Positions 41,998-51,303 of a stretch of 64,000 nucleotides of DNA are shown here, in pieces. Positions within the stretch are counted from its first letter, which is position 1, and each line of letters opens with the position of its first letter. The translations under genes were made by a program, and so were the position numbers. A model generated the notes under the pieces. That model did not search any database, was not told the origin of the DNA, and saw only the letters and a program-made list of their open reading frames with translations. The DNA is from JBBQLG01 sp964251665 (GTDB lineage Bacteria > Bacteroidota > Bacteroidia > Cytophagales > Spirosomataceae), in assembly GCA_964251665.1 (NCBI GenBank), contig CAXUKO010000002.1, positions 372,001-436,000 on the forward strand, given 5' to 3'.

Positions 41998-42639
41998 TTA
42001 AACGACCCGTTCGCGGTGATATTTCAGCCGGGCCAGAAACACAACGAGCAGCGAGCCGATCAGAATGCTGACGAGCGGCAGGAGGGTAGTCAGCACAACG
42101 GCTATTGCATAACTGGCCGTACTGACCAGCAGGGCTGACTTAACCGTACGAATGCGTACATCGGCTGCCGGGCGTTTAAGCAGTTGATAACCGGCACTGG
42201 CGTGTTGCCACATACCATAGAAGGTAGCTGTAACCGCCCCGAAAATAAGCATCGATAGTGCCGTAGCCAGCCCGTTGGCCATGGTGTCAATGTAGCTGGC
42301 CAACACACTGGCCGAGAAAGGAATCAGGCTGGTCAGCAGCAGGAGTAACCCATTCAGGTACATAAACTTAGCGTCGCTGCGGTGAATGACGTTAAACATC
42401 CGGTGGTGATTGACCCAGATGACAAAGATGGTCGCAAAGCTGAGCAGGAACGCTAAATAAGCGGGCCATTGGTGCAGCATGGCCAGGGCGAGCGTTTGGC
42501 TGGTATAGTCTTCTTTAAATGCTGGTCCCTTCAGTTGAAACGTAAGCAGCGTGATATCAATAGCAAAAACGCCGTCGCTGAAGGCTTCAAGGCGTACGGT
42601 TTCATTTTCCTGAAAGGGACTGGTGTTCTTGGTCAGCAT
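41998..42639 (-). CDS. TMEM175-family potassium channel
   Basis: The 213-residue protein has the TMEM175/DUF1211 signature RLEAFSDGVFAIDITLL in the first helix (about residues 17-33), where the FSDGVFAI motif lines the pore. It has five or six further hydrophobic segments. Prokaryotic members form tetrameric potassium channels without a classic selectivity filter; their usual length is 200-220. The single 6-helix unit matches bacterial forms, unlike the duplicated animal protein. It is upstream of the M23 gene and divergent from the DUF2231 gene. Confidence 0.93.
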   Translation of the reverse strand: MLTKNTSPFQENETVRLEAFSDGVFAIDITLLTFQLKGPAFKEDYTSQTLALAMLHQWPAYLAFLLSFATIFVIWVNHHRMFNVIHRSDAKFMYLNGLLLLLTSLIPFSASVLASYIDTMANGLATALSMLIFGAVTATFYGMWQHASAGYQLLKRPAADVRIRTVKSALLVSTASYAIAVVLTTLLPLVSILIGSLLVVFLARLKYHRERVV

Positions 42640-42776
42640 TAACGGTGGCCGTTTCGCAATGTAAACCAGACGTACCGGTTAAGGTTTGGCAACTGGTCGC
42701 GACGATAGGATTTAGCCCGTGTTTCCAACTCTTTTCCGGTCAGCGGGTTGATAGGAAAAACTCAACTTTACAGGTT

Positions 42777-43313
42777 ATGGAAAGCAAAGCAAAGATTTTT
42801 AAACATGCGGCACATCCGATTCTGATGGTGTTTCCGCTGGGTCTGCTGTCGACGGCAGTTATTTTCGACGTTGTTCACCTGATCACTGGCAAGGATACGT
42901 TTGCCCTGGTAGCGTACTGGATGATTGTTGCCGGTATTGTGGGCGGACTGGCGGCTGCTGTGCCCGGTGCGAAAGACTGGCTGGCGATTCCGGCTGGTAC
43001 GCGGGCCAAGCGCATTGGCATGATTCACGGCCTGGGCAATGTATTGGTGCTGCTTCTGTTTGTGGGCAGCTGGCTGCTCCGGCGCGATGAACCATCGTAT
43101 GTGCCCTCAACACTGGCGCTTATTCTCTCCTTTGTGGCATTTGCTACGGCGGGCGTTACAGGCTGGCTGGGTAGCGAACTGGTCGAGCGGCTGGGCGTTG
43201 CGGTGTATAACGGGGCGAATCTAAACGCATCCAATTCCCTCTCCGGCCGACCGGCTTCGGAGCCTGACAGCGCGTTCAGAACAACCACGGATGGCTCAGG
43301 CCGCCTGATTTAA
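42777..43313 (+). CDS. DUF2231 membrane protein
   Basis: The 178-residue protein has four membrane helices and the DUF2231 start FKHAAHPILMVFPLGLLSTAVIFD (residues 7-30), in which HPILMVFPLGLL is characteristic. Further features are GLAAAVPGAKDWLAIPAGTRAKRIG (about 60-84) and TLALILSFVAFATAGVTGWLG (about 115-135). The function is unknown. The C-terminus is short and polar. The frame extends to 42645, but the ATG at 42777 gives the family N-terminus. Monocistronic. Confidence 0.9.
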   Translation: MESKAKIFKHAAHPILMVFPLGLLSTAVIFDVVHLITGKDTFALVAYWMIVAGIVGGLAAAVPGAKDWLAIPAGTRAKRIGMIHGLGNVLVLLLFVGSWLLRRDEPSYVPSTLALILSFVAFATAGVTGWLGSELVERLGVAVYNGANLNASNSLSGRPASEPDSAFRTTTDGSGRLI

Positions 43314-43351
43314 AACGGCGGCATCTGCGAAACTCCGACAGGGCTGGGGAC

Positions 43352-44704
43352 TTATAATTTCTGAATCAATCCGGCCATCATCTCGCTGAAGTATGTCCCG
43401 TTACCCGGCCCGAACCAGTTCATGACGCGGGTTTCGTAAGCGTCTTTATCGTAGTAGGCATCGGGCGTGATGTACCCAACGTAGCCCCCGTTGAAGCTGG
43501 TGACCAGTAGTTTCAGGCCGCGTCGGCTGGCTACGGGAGTCAACCCGGCCACGAGTTCGCCCGAAAAATCGCAGGGTGCACCCACCAGTACGGCCGGGCC
43601 AAGGCGCAGCGCTTTCAGGTCGGAGGGGTAATCGCCGTATACGGCATGGAACAGCCACGGCCGCACAGACCAATCCTGCGTAACCCGCGCACTGGGTTCG
43701 TGCAGGCCGAGGGGCAGCGTAAGCAGGCCCAGCGCCGAATCGGGGTGGGTGTTCAGGGTGGGCAGGGCGGTTTCAATAACGGTTCCCAGTGTGTCGGCAT
43801 AGTCGCGCAGCGTTTGGCTGGCTGTAGTATGAAAGGTGGCGCGGGGACCGGTACTGCCCACGGCACCCGCCATAAACAGGGTGAAACTGCCGGTGTCGCG
43901 GGTTAATTTATCGACCAGCGCGCCGGGGTAGTCGCGACTCAGGTAATCCGCTCCCTGAACGGCATCAAAAATGGTAGCGTGGCCCGCAAACGTGCACAAC
44001 AGCGCCGATTGCCCGGCCGCTTTTTTCAGCCTGAGCAGCCGTACCCGTCCATCAACCGGATTGCCCTCCTGCAAGCGGTTATAAACCAGCTTACTTGCAT
44101 CGACGTCAGTAAAACCGATCTGTACCGGGGCCATCTGTGCCTGTGCCCGTTTTATGGCATCAAGAATTTTGTCGGTGATGTGGGTAACGATTTTTTCGTC
44201 ATACCCCCCCGCGATCAGCTCACCAACCAGGCCGGGTGCCCAGCCGCCGAGGGTATTGTGGGAGTGAATAGCTCCCATAAATACATTTTCCCAGCGTAAG
44301 CCTACTTCGGGCAGGCGTTTTTTGAGCTGTTCGGTCACGGTCGGGGGCGTAATAAGTAGGTCCAGCGCAACGATGGCAACGTGATTGCTGCCGTTGTCCA
44401 GCATGATTGCCCGGACGTAAACCGAGTCGTTAATAATGGTCCAGTGTTTGCCGCGCCGGACGCCATAGCCGCCGGTTGGCGTTGTGTAGGACGGCGTCAG
44501 GTTTACTTTGGCCCAGCCCGCCCGCAACGGAGCCGTAGCCGCCGGGGGCGTTGGGAGTTGAGCGAGCCGCTGTTTGGTCTGTGCATAATAGGCCGACTGG
44601 CGGTAGGGCGTTCTGTCGACCGGGGCCAGACTGACGGCCAGAAATAAAATAATAAAGATGAACAGGCCGAGAAAAACCCGGCCGAGACTACGAAGAAACC
44701 TCAT
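43352..44704 (-). CDS. Neutral ceramidase-like protein (N-terminal domain only)
   Basis: The 450-residue protein is anchored by an N-terminal helix (LGRVFLGLFIFIILFLAVSL). The domain is that of neutral/alkaline non-lysosomal ceramidases: RAGWAKVNLTPSYTTPTGGYG near 75-95, then VFMGAIHSHNTLGGW (about 150-165), which carries the His zinc ligand, and GHATIFDA (about 240-247). FMAGAVGSTGPRA near 288-300 resembles the ceramidase active-site Ser loop. Enzymes of this family hydrolyse ceramide's amide bond. Full-length enzymes have about 650-750 residues with a C-terminal Ig-like domain; this protein lacks it, so the activity is uncertain. The ATG at 44704 is preferred; an upstream start at 44752 is possible. 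Confidence 0.82.
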   Translation of the reverse strand: MRFLRSLGRVFLGLFIFIILFLAVSLAPVDRTPYRQSAYYAQTKQRLAQLPTPPAATAPLRAGWAKVNLTPSYTTPTGGYGVRRGKHWTIINDSVYVRAIMLDNGSNHVAIVALDLLITPPTVTEQLKKRLPEVGLRWENVFMGAIHSHNTLGGWAPGLVGELIAGGYDEKIVTHITDKILDAIKRAQAQMAPVQIGFTDVDASKLVYNRLQEGNPVDGRVRLLRLKKAAGQSALLCTFAGHATIFDAVQGADYLSRDYPGALVDKLTRDTGSFTLFMAGAVGSTGPRATFHTTASQTLRDYADTLGTVIETALPTLNTHPDSALGLLTLPLGLHEPSARVTQDWSVRPWLFHAVYGDYPSDLKALRLGPAVLVGAPCDFSGELVAGLTPVASRRGLKLLVTSFNGGYVGYITPDAYYDKDAYETRVMNWFGPGNGTYFSEMMAGLIQKL

Positions 44705-44877
44705 GCCAACGCGTTTGACCGGCAAGTTAGGCGCATTCTGAACGTCAACCAATGCTGATGCTCCGATTGGCAGAGGGGCTACTGGCTCGAAAAATGATTT
44801 TTTTCAGCGGAGTTACCGCTACATCCGTCCGCAGGAAGTAGTATACGAACAAATCCTGCTCAACAGTAAACCATACT

Positions 44878-46122
44878 ATGTCTTCAAACCGTCGGTTGTG
44901 GCACATTTACGCCATTTTAGTGATTGACGTTGTCGCGGCCAACCTGCTGGGCCCTTTACTAAACCAATACGTAGGCGACCTGCCCGCCAAAGCGGTCTGG
45001 CTTACCGGCGGCACGGCCCTGATGCTGGGCGCTCAGTTAGCCACTGCGCCAACTATGGGGAGTTATGCCGATAAAAATGGCCGAAAGCGGGCACTCATTT
45101 TCACCACCATCGGCTCGTTTCTGACTACGTTGCTGCTGTTGCCGGTGCAGGCCTGGGGCTATATCACCAACCGGGTAACCAAAGGCGTCACCAATGGGAT
45201 GTACTCGGTACTGCGGTCGTCGATTGCGGATGTATCGGATCAAAAAGAGCTCATCAAAACGTCCAGTCTCCACAGTTTTGTGGTCGGTTTTGGGGCGGTT
45301 CTCGGCCCGATGGTCGGCGGTCTGTTGCTGCTGGTATTGCCCGAAGCCCGTACCAACCCGGTGCCGCTGGTGATTATGGCGCTGGTGCTGGCCGGTATCA
45401 ACGTGGTGCTGGCGCTGCTGTTCAAGGAAACCAACGACAAGCATGAAGGCGTTGATACGAACGAATTGAAAGACAAGGCGATCAATGCGCTCAAGGTAAA
45501 AGCGCTCTGGGAGCAACTGAATGAGAAGAACAAACAGTTTCCTGCGCTGAAACCCCTGTTCATCACCAACCTGATTGCCACGTTCGGCGTTGGCTATTAC
45601 CCGTTTTTTGTGGCTTTTCTAACGCAGAGCGAACTGAAAATGAAGCCATTGCAGGCCAGTTACTTCTTCATGTTTTTTGGGGCTTTATCGTGCGTCGCGA
45701 ATTTCGTTTTCTTTCGATACATCGCCGACCGGGTCGACAGTCGGAAGGCCCTCGCCGGTTGCGCGCTCATCGGTACAGCCCTCATGATATTGTACGCCTT
45801 TTCCGAATCGTCGCCTACCCTGCTGTACATCGTTGCCGGGGTCGATGCCCTCACGGTCGCGCTGATTGGCGGATTAACGGGCGGACTGCTGTCCAAACTG
45901 GCGGCTCAGGGCGACGATCAGGGCGAGGTTTTCGGGGGCATTCAGGCACTTGGCGGCTTAGCCAGTTTTGTGACGGCTCTGATTAACAGCGGTTTATCCG
46001 GCATTAGTATGAAAGCACCCTTCTTCTGGTGTGCGACCTGCCTGGCGGTGCTGGCGTTCTGGACGATTCGGCTGCCGCAGCAAACTCGTGAAGTTACCCA
46101 GGCTGAACCGGCCGAGGCCTGA
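44878..46122 (+). CDS. MFS transporter
   Basis: The 414-residue, 12-helix transporter of the major facilitator superfamily opens with LWHIYAILVIDVVAANLLGPLLNQY. The A-motif between helices 2 and 3 is GSYADKNGRKRALI (about 62-75). The central loop (about 180-225) is hydrophilic and Lys/Glu-rich, and helix 7 onward begins LFITNLIATFGVGYYPFFVAF. The profile resembles tetracycline-resistance-type (DHA1) carriers, but substrate cannot be told. There is no adjacent regulator. The GH140 gene is 90 bp downstream in the same direction. Confidence 0.92.
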   Translation: MSSNRRLWHIYAILVIDVVAANLLGPLLNQYVGDLPAKAVWLTGGTALMLGAQLATAPTMGSYADKNGRKRALIFTTIGSFLTTLLLLPVQAWGYITNRVTKGVTNGMYSVLRSSIADVSDQKELIKTSSLHSFVVGFGAVLGPMVGGLLLLVLPEARTNPVPLVIMALVLAGINVVLALLFKETNDKHEGVDTNELKDKAINALKVKALWEQLNEKNKQFPALKPLFITNLIATFGVGYYPFFVAFLTQSELKMKPLQASYFFMFFGALSCVANFVFFRYIADRVDSRKALAGCALIGTALMILYAFSESSPTLLYIVAGVDALTVALIGGLTGGLLSKLAAQGDDQGEVFGGIQALGGLASFVTALINSGLSGISMKAPFFWCATCLAVLAFWTIRLPQQTREVTQAEPAEA

Positions 46123-46212
46123 TCGCCTTGTGTCGTAGTAGTTATCTGATGTGCGGTTCTTTAGTAGCCTGTACGGGCAAACCGGCGGATACTCATCCCG
46201 ACTTCACTACTT

Positions 46213-47676
46213 ATGAAAGTTGCTTATCTGATGCTGTCAGCCTGTTTCGGGATCGTTTCCGCACAGGCGCAGAAACTCCCCGAGATTCAGGTCAGTGCCA
46301 ATCACCGCTACCTGCAAACGGCCGGTGGAAACCCGTTTTTCTGGCTTGGCGATACCGACTGGGAACTGTTTCACCGGCTTAACCGTGAAGAAACCGATCA
46401 GTTTCTGGAGATTCGCCGACAGCAGGGCTTCAACGTGATTCAGGCCGTAGCACTGGCCGAATTTGAAGGTATCCGCACGCCCAACCGCTACGGCGATTTG
46501 CCCTTGGTCGATCAGGACCCCGCCAAATTAGCGACTACACCCGGCAGCGATCCCGCCAATCCTGACCAGTATGATTACTGGGACCATGTCGATTATGTGA
46601 TTCAGGCCGTGACTAAAAAAGGAATGTACATGGGCCTGCTGCCTACCTGGGGCGATAAAGTAACCGATGCCTGGGGTGATGGCCCGCGTATCTTCACCCC
46701 CGAAAACGCCCTTGCTTACGGCGAATTGCTGGGGAAACGATACGGCCCGTACAATGTCATCTGGATTCTGGGTGGCGACCGGCCCGCCAGTTACAAAGGA
46801 CGTGGCGAGGCTGTGAAAGGCAAAGACGTTGATGACCGGCCCATCTGGCGGGCGATGGCAGCGGGTATCGAGGCCGGTGTGGGGCATAAACCGTTTATCA
46901 CCTATCACCCGTCGGGCGGTTCCTTCTCGACATCGCAATACATTCAGGCGGAGCCCTGGCTGGATATGAACGCGTTTCAGTCGGGGCACGGCTCCCGCGA
47001 ATCGCCGGCCTGGGATTGGGTCGCGCGTGACCTGGCCCTTTCACCCCCGAAGCCCACGCTCGACATGGAGCCCTGTTATGAAGATCATCCCGTAAATCCC
47101 TGGGATGGCAAATGGACCCGGCAACGGGGTTATTTCACAGCTTACGACGTCCGGGCGCGCGTGTACCGGGGCGTCTTCGCCGGGGCCTGTGGCGTCACCT
47201 ATGGCCATCATCAGGTCTGGCAGTTCCTGAACAAAGCCCTCTACGAACCCGTCAACATCGGCGATACGCTGATTGGCTGGCAACGGGCCGCCCGCGCCGA
47301 GGCCGCCGGTCAGATGCAGTTCCTGAAAAATCTCATGCGTTCGCGTCCCTATACCGGTCGTATCGGCGACCAACGCCTGCTGGTATCCGACCCGGGGCAA
47401 ACCTATGTTGATCGTGTCGAAGCTACCCGCGATGAAACCGGTACATACGCGATGGTGTATCTGCCTAAGCAAAAACCCGTTCGCCTTGATCTGACGAAAC
47501 TGGCCGGTACACGCATCCGGGTCTGGTGGTTCGACCCGCGCACCGGCCGCGCCACCGATGCGGGTACTGTCCCCAGGTCAGCCAGCCACGAATTTGTACC
47601 GCCCCAAACGGGACACGATTGGGTGCTGGTGCTGGACGATGCGGCAAAAAAGTATGGGGCACCGGGTAAATTGTAA
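46213..47676 (+). CDS. Glycoside hydrolase family 140 (DUF4038) protein
   Basis: The 487-residue exported enzyme has the signal peptide MKVAYLMLSACFGIVSAQAQ. The DUF4038/GH140 catalytic (beta/alpha)8 domain follows: FFWLGDTDWELFHRLNREE (about 42-60), ILGGDRPASYKG (about 188-200), and LDMEPCYEDHPVN (about 285-297), which hold the likely acid residues. The C-terminal beta domain has VWWFDPRTGRATDAG. GH140 members are apiosidases from Bacteroides that cleave apiose from the rhamnogalacturonan-II side chain; substrate here is inferred from that. Not in an obvious SusC/D locus. Length is as expected. Confidence 0.9.
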   Translation: MKVAYLMLSACFGIVSAQAQKLPEIQVSANHRYLQTAGGNPFFWLGDTDWELFHRLNREETDQFLEIRRQQGFNVIQAVALAEFEGIRTPNRYGDLPLVDQDPAKLATTPGSDPANPDQYDYWDHVDYVIQAVTKKGMYMGLLPTWGDKVTDAWGDGPRIFTPENALAYGELLGKRYGPYNVIWILGGDRPASYKGRGEAVKGKDVDDRPIWRAMAAGIEAGVGHKPFITYHPSGGSFSTSQYIQAEPWLDMNAFQSGHGSRESPAWDWVARDLALSPPKPTLDMEPCYEDHPVNPWDGKWTRQRGYFTAYDVRARVYRGVFAGACGVTYGHHQVWQFLNKALYEPVNIGDTLIGWQRAARAEAAGQMQFLKNLMRSRPYTGRIGDQRLLVSDPGQTYVDRVEATRDETGTYAMVYLPKQKPVRLDLTKLAGTRIRVWWFDPRTGRATDAGTVPRSASHEFVPPQTGHDWVLVLDDAAKKYGAPGKL

Positions 47677-47765
47677 GTCGGTCGTTTCCCCGCCAACGCG
47701 GTCCGGCGCAGCCTGTCGCCGACAATTCTCCCTCAATTCTGCCGACGATAGCCGCCCATTTTGCC

Positions 47766-47773
47766 TATCTTTG
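47766..47773 (+). promoter_or_regulatory. Bacteroidota -7 element upstream of thrA
   Basis: TATCTTTG matches TAnnTTTG. Transcription would begin near 47780, giving a leader of about 93 nt. No threonine-rich leader peptide or attenuator was found. Confidence 0.4.
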
Positions 47774-47872
47774 TCCGCTTCAATTACCCTCATCAACGCC
47801 TTCTGATTACCTTGCAGTTGAATGTGCCCCACAATCTGCGCATTCACTCCATCACTCATTGTCTCAGTACGC

Positions 47873-50344
47873 ATGAATGTCTTAAAATTTGGCGGCACCT
47901 CGGTGGGCTCCGTAGAGAGCATCAAACAGGTGATCAGCATCATTGATACACACCGGCAAAACGGTGACCAGATTGCGGTCGTGTTGTCGGCCATGAGTGG
48001 CGTTACCAATCAACTGATTGAAATTGGCCTCATGGCTACCCTCGGCAGTCCCGATTATATGGAACTGGTCCGACGCATCGAAGACCGGCATTTTCAGGTG
48101 GTGAAGGCACTGATTCCGGTGAAGGAGCAGAGCAAGGTATTTGCCGGTATTCGGGGCGTAATCAACGAACTCGAAGACCTGCTGCGGGGAGTGTCGCTCA
48201 TCCGTGAACTTTCCCCCCGCACAATGGACCTGATTATGAGTTTTGGCGAGCGGCTATCGACAACAACCGTGACCGAATGCATTCGCTCGCGGGGAATTCC
48301 GGCCCAGTTCTGCGATGCCCGGACATTGATTAAAACGGACACCAACTTCGGGCAGGCCGAGGTCAATTATACCCTGACAAATCAACTCATTCAGGCCCAT
48401 TTCGCCCAGAACGACGCGCTGCAAATTATCACGGGTTTCATTGCCTCAACCGAAAAAAACGAGACGACGACCCTCGGCCGGGGCGGTTCCGACTATACGG
48501 CGTCCATTCTCGGCGCGGCCCTGAACGCAGACGTCATCGACATCTGGACCGACGTTGACGGAATGATGACTGCCGACCCGCGTAAGGTGCCGAACGCGTT
48601 CAATATTCCAACCATTACCTACGCCGAAGCGATGGAACTGTCGCACTTTGGCGCGAAGGTGATTTACCCGCCGAGCCTGCAACCGGCTTTTGCCCGCAAC
48701 ATTCCGGTTCGGGTGCTGAATACGTTCAATGCCACGCACGAGGGCACGCTCGTAAGCCGAACGGCCGAACGGCGGCAGTATACCATCACCGGCATTTCGA
48801 GCATCGACGATATTGCGCTGGTTAACGTGCAGGGATCGGGCATGATCGGGGTAGCCGGGGTATCGGCCAAATTGTTCAGCGTGCTGGCGCGGCATCAGAT
48901 CAGCGTAATTCTGATTTCACAGGCCTCGTCGGAGCACTCGATTTGTTTTGCTATCGACCCGCGCGGAGCCGAACGGGTGAAGACGATTTTAGATGAAGAG
49001 TTTGCGGCCGACATTGCCAACGGACATGTCGATAACATCGCCATCGAGCGCGACCTGTCGATTATTGCTACGGTGGGCGAGGGGATGAAAAAATCGTCGG
49101 GTATTGCTGGTAAACTGTTCTCGGTACTGGGCAAAAACGGGGTGAACATTGTGGCGGTAGCCCAGGGATCATCGGAGATCAATATCTCGGTGGTGATCAC
49201 AAAGAATAACCTCTCCAAGGCCCTGAACGCAATTCATAACGTATTTTTCCAGTCGGAGGCCCGTATACTGAACCTCTTTATGGTAGGTACCGGCCTGATT
49301 GGCAGCGCCTTACTCAAGCAGGTAGCGGCTCAGTACGAGCACCTGCGCACCGAGAAGATTCTGAAAATCTGTCTGGTGGGCGTGGCCAATTCCCGCAAAA
49401 TGCTCCTCGATCCGAAAGGGGTCAGCCTGCACGACTGGAACGAGCGGCTGCTGACGGAAGGGGTTACGACCTCGCTGCCCGCCTTTGTAGAGCAGATCAA
49501 ATACTATAACCTGCCCAACTCCGTGTTCATCGATTGTACGTCGGATAAGGACATCGTACAGTTTTACGATTCGCTGCTCGATGCCAACGTGTCGGTGGTT
49601 ACGCCCAATAAAGTGGCTAACTCAGGGCCGTACAGCGAGTACCGGCGGTTGCAGAAAACGGCCCTCAACCGGGGTGTTAAGTTTCTGTATGAGACCAACG
49701 TCGGCGCTGGATTACCCATCATCAACACCGTGCAGGGGCTGATGACGGCGGGCGACCGCTTCCTGAAAATTGAAGCCATTCTGTCGGGAACGCTGTCGTT
49801 CATCTTTAACACCTTTGAACTGGGTCGTGATGGCGAATCAAAATCGTTTGCTGCCGTGGTGCGCGAAGCCAAGGAGAAAGGCTATACCGAACCCGACCCC
49901 CGCGATGACCTCAGTGGACAGGACGTAGCCCGGAAAATTCTGATTCTGGCCCGCGAAGCCGGTTTCCCGCTGGAGCCGTCCGATGTATCCATTACCAATC
50001 TGCTGCCCGAAAGCTGCATCAATGCTCCCACGATTCCGGCTTTCTTTGACGAGTTGGAGCGTAACAACGACTATTTCAATAACCTGCTGACGGATGCGGC
50101 CAGCCGGGGTGAGAAACTCCGGTTTGTGGCCACGCTGGAAGGGGACAAGGCTACGATTCAGTTGCGGTCGGTGGGGCCGGAGCATCCGTTTTATATGCTG
50201 TCGGGTTCGGATAATATCGTGTCGTTCACCACCGAGCGGTACAAAGACCGGCCCTTAGTTGTAAAAGGCCCCGGTGCCGGTGCTGAAGTAACGGCATCGG
50301 GCGTATTCGCCGACGTGGTTAGCATTGGCAGTTATCTGGCGTAA
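47873..50344 (+). CDS. thrA: Bifunctional aspartate kinase / homoserine dehydrogenase
   Basis: The 823-residue fused enzyme catalyses the first and third steps from aspartate to threonine, methionine and isoleucine. Its aspartate kinase domain (1-about 290) has KFGGTSVGS at 5-13. Two ACT domains (about 310-460; SVLARHQISVILISQASSEHS) sense threonine. The homoserine dehydrogenase domain begins VGTGLIGSALLKQV near 470 and holds SVVTPNKVAN (Lys catalytic region, about 573-582) and YETNVGAGLPIINTV. Length and order match ThrA of enterobacteria (820). The ATG at 47873 gives MNVLKFGGTSVGS; the upstream in-frame extension is not family-like. ThrB follows after 18 bp. Confidence 0.98.
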   Translation: MNVLKFGGTSVGSVESIKQVISIIDTHRQNGDQIAVVLSAMSGVTNQLIEIGLMATLGSPDYMELVRRIEDRHFQVVKALIPVKEQSKVFAGIRGVINELEDLLRGVSLIRELSPRTMDLIMSFGERLSTTTVTECIRSRGIPAQFCDARTLIKTDTNFGQAEVNYTLTNQLIQAHFAQNDALQIITGFIASTEKNETTTLGRGGSDYTASILGAALNADVIDIWTDVDGMMTADPRKVPNAFNIPTITYAEAMELSHFGAKVIYPPSLQPAFARNIPVRVLNTFNATHEGTLVSRTAERRQYTITGISSIDDIALVNVQGSGMIGVAGVSAKLFSVLARHQISVILISQASSEHSICFAIDPRGAERVKTILDEEFAADIANGHVDNIAIERDLSIIATVGEGMKKSSGIAGKLFSVLGKNGVNIVAVAQGSSEINISVVITKNNLSKALNAIHNVFFQSEARILNLFMVGTGLIGSALLKQVAAQYEHLRTEKILKICLVGVANSRKMLLDPKGVSLHDWNERLLTEGVTTSLPAFVEQIKYYNLPNSVFIDCTSDKDIVQFYDSLLDANVSVVTPNKVANSGPYSEYRRLQKTALNRGVKFLYETNVGAGLPIINTVQGLMTAGDRFLKIEAILSGTLSFIFNTFELGRDGESKSFAAVVREAKEKGYTEPDPRDDLSGQDVARKILILAREAGFPLEPSDVSITNLLPESCINAPTIPAFFDELERNNDYFNNLLTDAASRGEKLRFVATLEGDKATIQLRSVGPEHPFYMLSGSDNIVSFTTERYKDRPLVVKGPGAGAEVTASGVFADVVSIGSYLA

Positions 50345-50362
50345 ACCCTTACTTTTCGCATT

Positions 50363-51292
50363 GTGAATTCTATTCGAGTGTTTGCCCCCGCTACCGTCGC
50401 CAATGTGGCCTGTGGCTTTGATATTTTCGGCTTTGCCGTCGATAACCCCGGCGACGAAATTCAATTGACCCGGCGCGATAAACCCGGTATTGAAATTGTC
50501 AATATCATTGGCGACGAAGGGCGTTTGCCCCGTCAGGCCGAGCGCAATACGGCCGGGTTTGCCATGATGAAGTATTTACAGCACCTGGGTCGTACGGACG
50601 TGGGGGTGGAGGTGGTACTGACCAAAAAAATGCCCCTCGGCAGTGGCATGGGGTCCAGCGCGGCCAGTGCCGTAGCCGGGGTGTTTGCCATCAACGAATT
50701 GCTTGGCCGGCCATTAGCCACACTGGATTTGCTGCCCTTTGCGATGGAGGGTGAACGGCTCGCCAGCGGGTCGGCCCATGCCGATAACGTCGGACCATCG
50801 CTGCTGGGTGGTTTTGTGGTAGTGCGGAGTTATCACCCGCTCGACGTCATTAAGATTGACACACCGGCCAGTCTGTTCTGTACGCTGGTACACCCCGATG
50901 TGGAGGTGAATACCAAAGATGCCCGGTTCATTCTCAAAAATGAAGTGTCGCTCAAGAATACAATTACGCAGATGGGCAACGTAGCGGGGCTGATGGCGGG
51001 GCTGATGAAGCCTGACTATGCATTAATCAGCCGTTCGCTGGTGGATGTCATCATCGAGCCTGTCCGCGCTATCCTGATTCCTGAGTTCAACGAAGTTAAG
51101 CAGGCCGCGCTGGATGGTGGGGCATTAGGGTGCAGCATCTCCGGCTCCGGGCCGTCCATGTTCGCCCTCAGCCGTACGCTCGAAACGGCCGAACGGGTCG
51201 GTGCCGCCATGCAGCAGGCCTTTGAACTGGTCGGCATCAGCAGCGAGATTTACGTATCGGGTATCAATACCCAAGGACCAAAAGTGCTCTAA
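50363..51292 (+). CDS. thrB: Homoserine kinase
   Basis: The 309-residue GHMP kinase phosphorylates homoserine with ATP. The start is a GTG, giving MNSIRVFAPATVANVACGFD, the GHMP N-terminal motif. The ATP-binding loop is MPLGSGMGSSAASAVAG (about 91-107), and the C-terminal GHMP motif is GALGCSISGSGPSMFAL (about 253-269). Length matches ThrB (about 310). It is the second gene of the threonine operon; thrC does not follow, and a DUF3179 gene lies in its place, 11 bp downstream. Confidence 0.97.
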   Translation: MNSIRVFAPATVANVACGFDIFGFAVDNPGDEIQLTRRDKPGIEIVNIIGDEGRLPRQAERNTAGFAMMKYLQHLGRTDVGVEVVLTKKMPLGSGMGSSAASAVAGVFAINELLGRPLATLDLLPFAMEGERLASGSAHADNVGPSLLGGFVVVRSYHPLDVIKIDTPASLFCTLVHPDVEVNTKDARFILKNEVSLKNTITQMGNVAGLMAGLMKPDYALISRSLVDVIIEPVRAILIPEFNEVKQAALDGGALGCSISGSGPSMFALSRTLETAERVGAAMQQAFELVGISSEIYVSGINTQGPKVL

Positions 51293-51303
51293 CCGCACAG
51301 ACC

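Noticed and set aside
47822..47872. In-frame extension before thrA as a possible leader peptide
   Set aside because: It is in the same frame as thrA with no stop, and has no Thr/Ile-rich run, so it is neither a leader peptide nor an attenuator.
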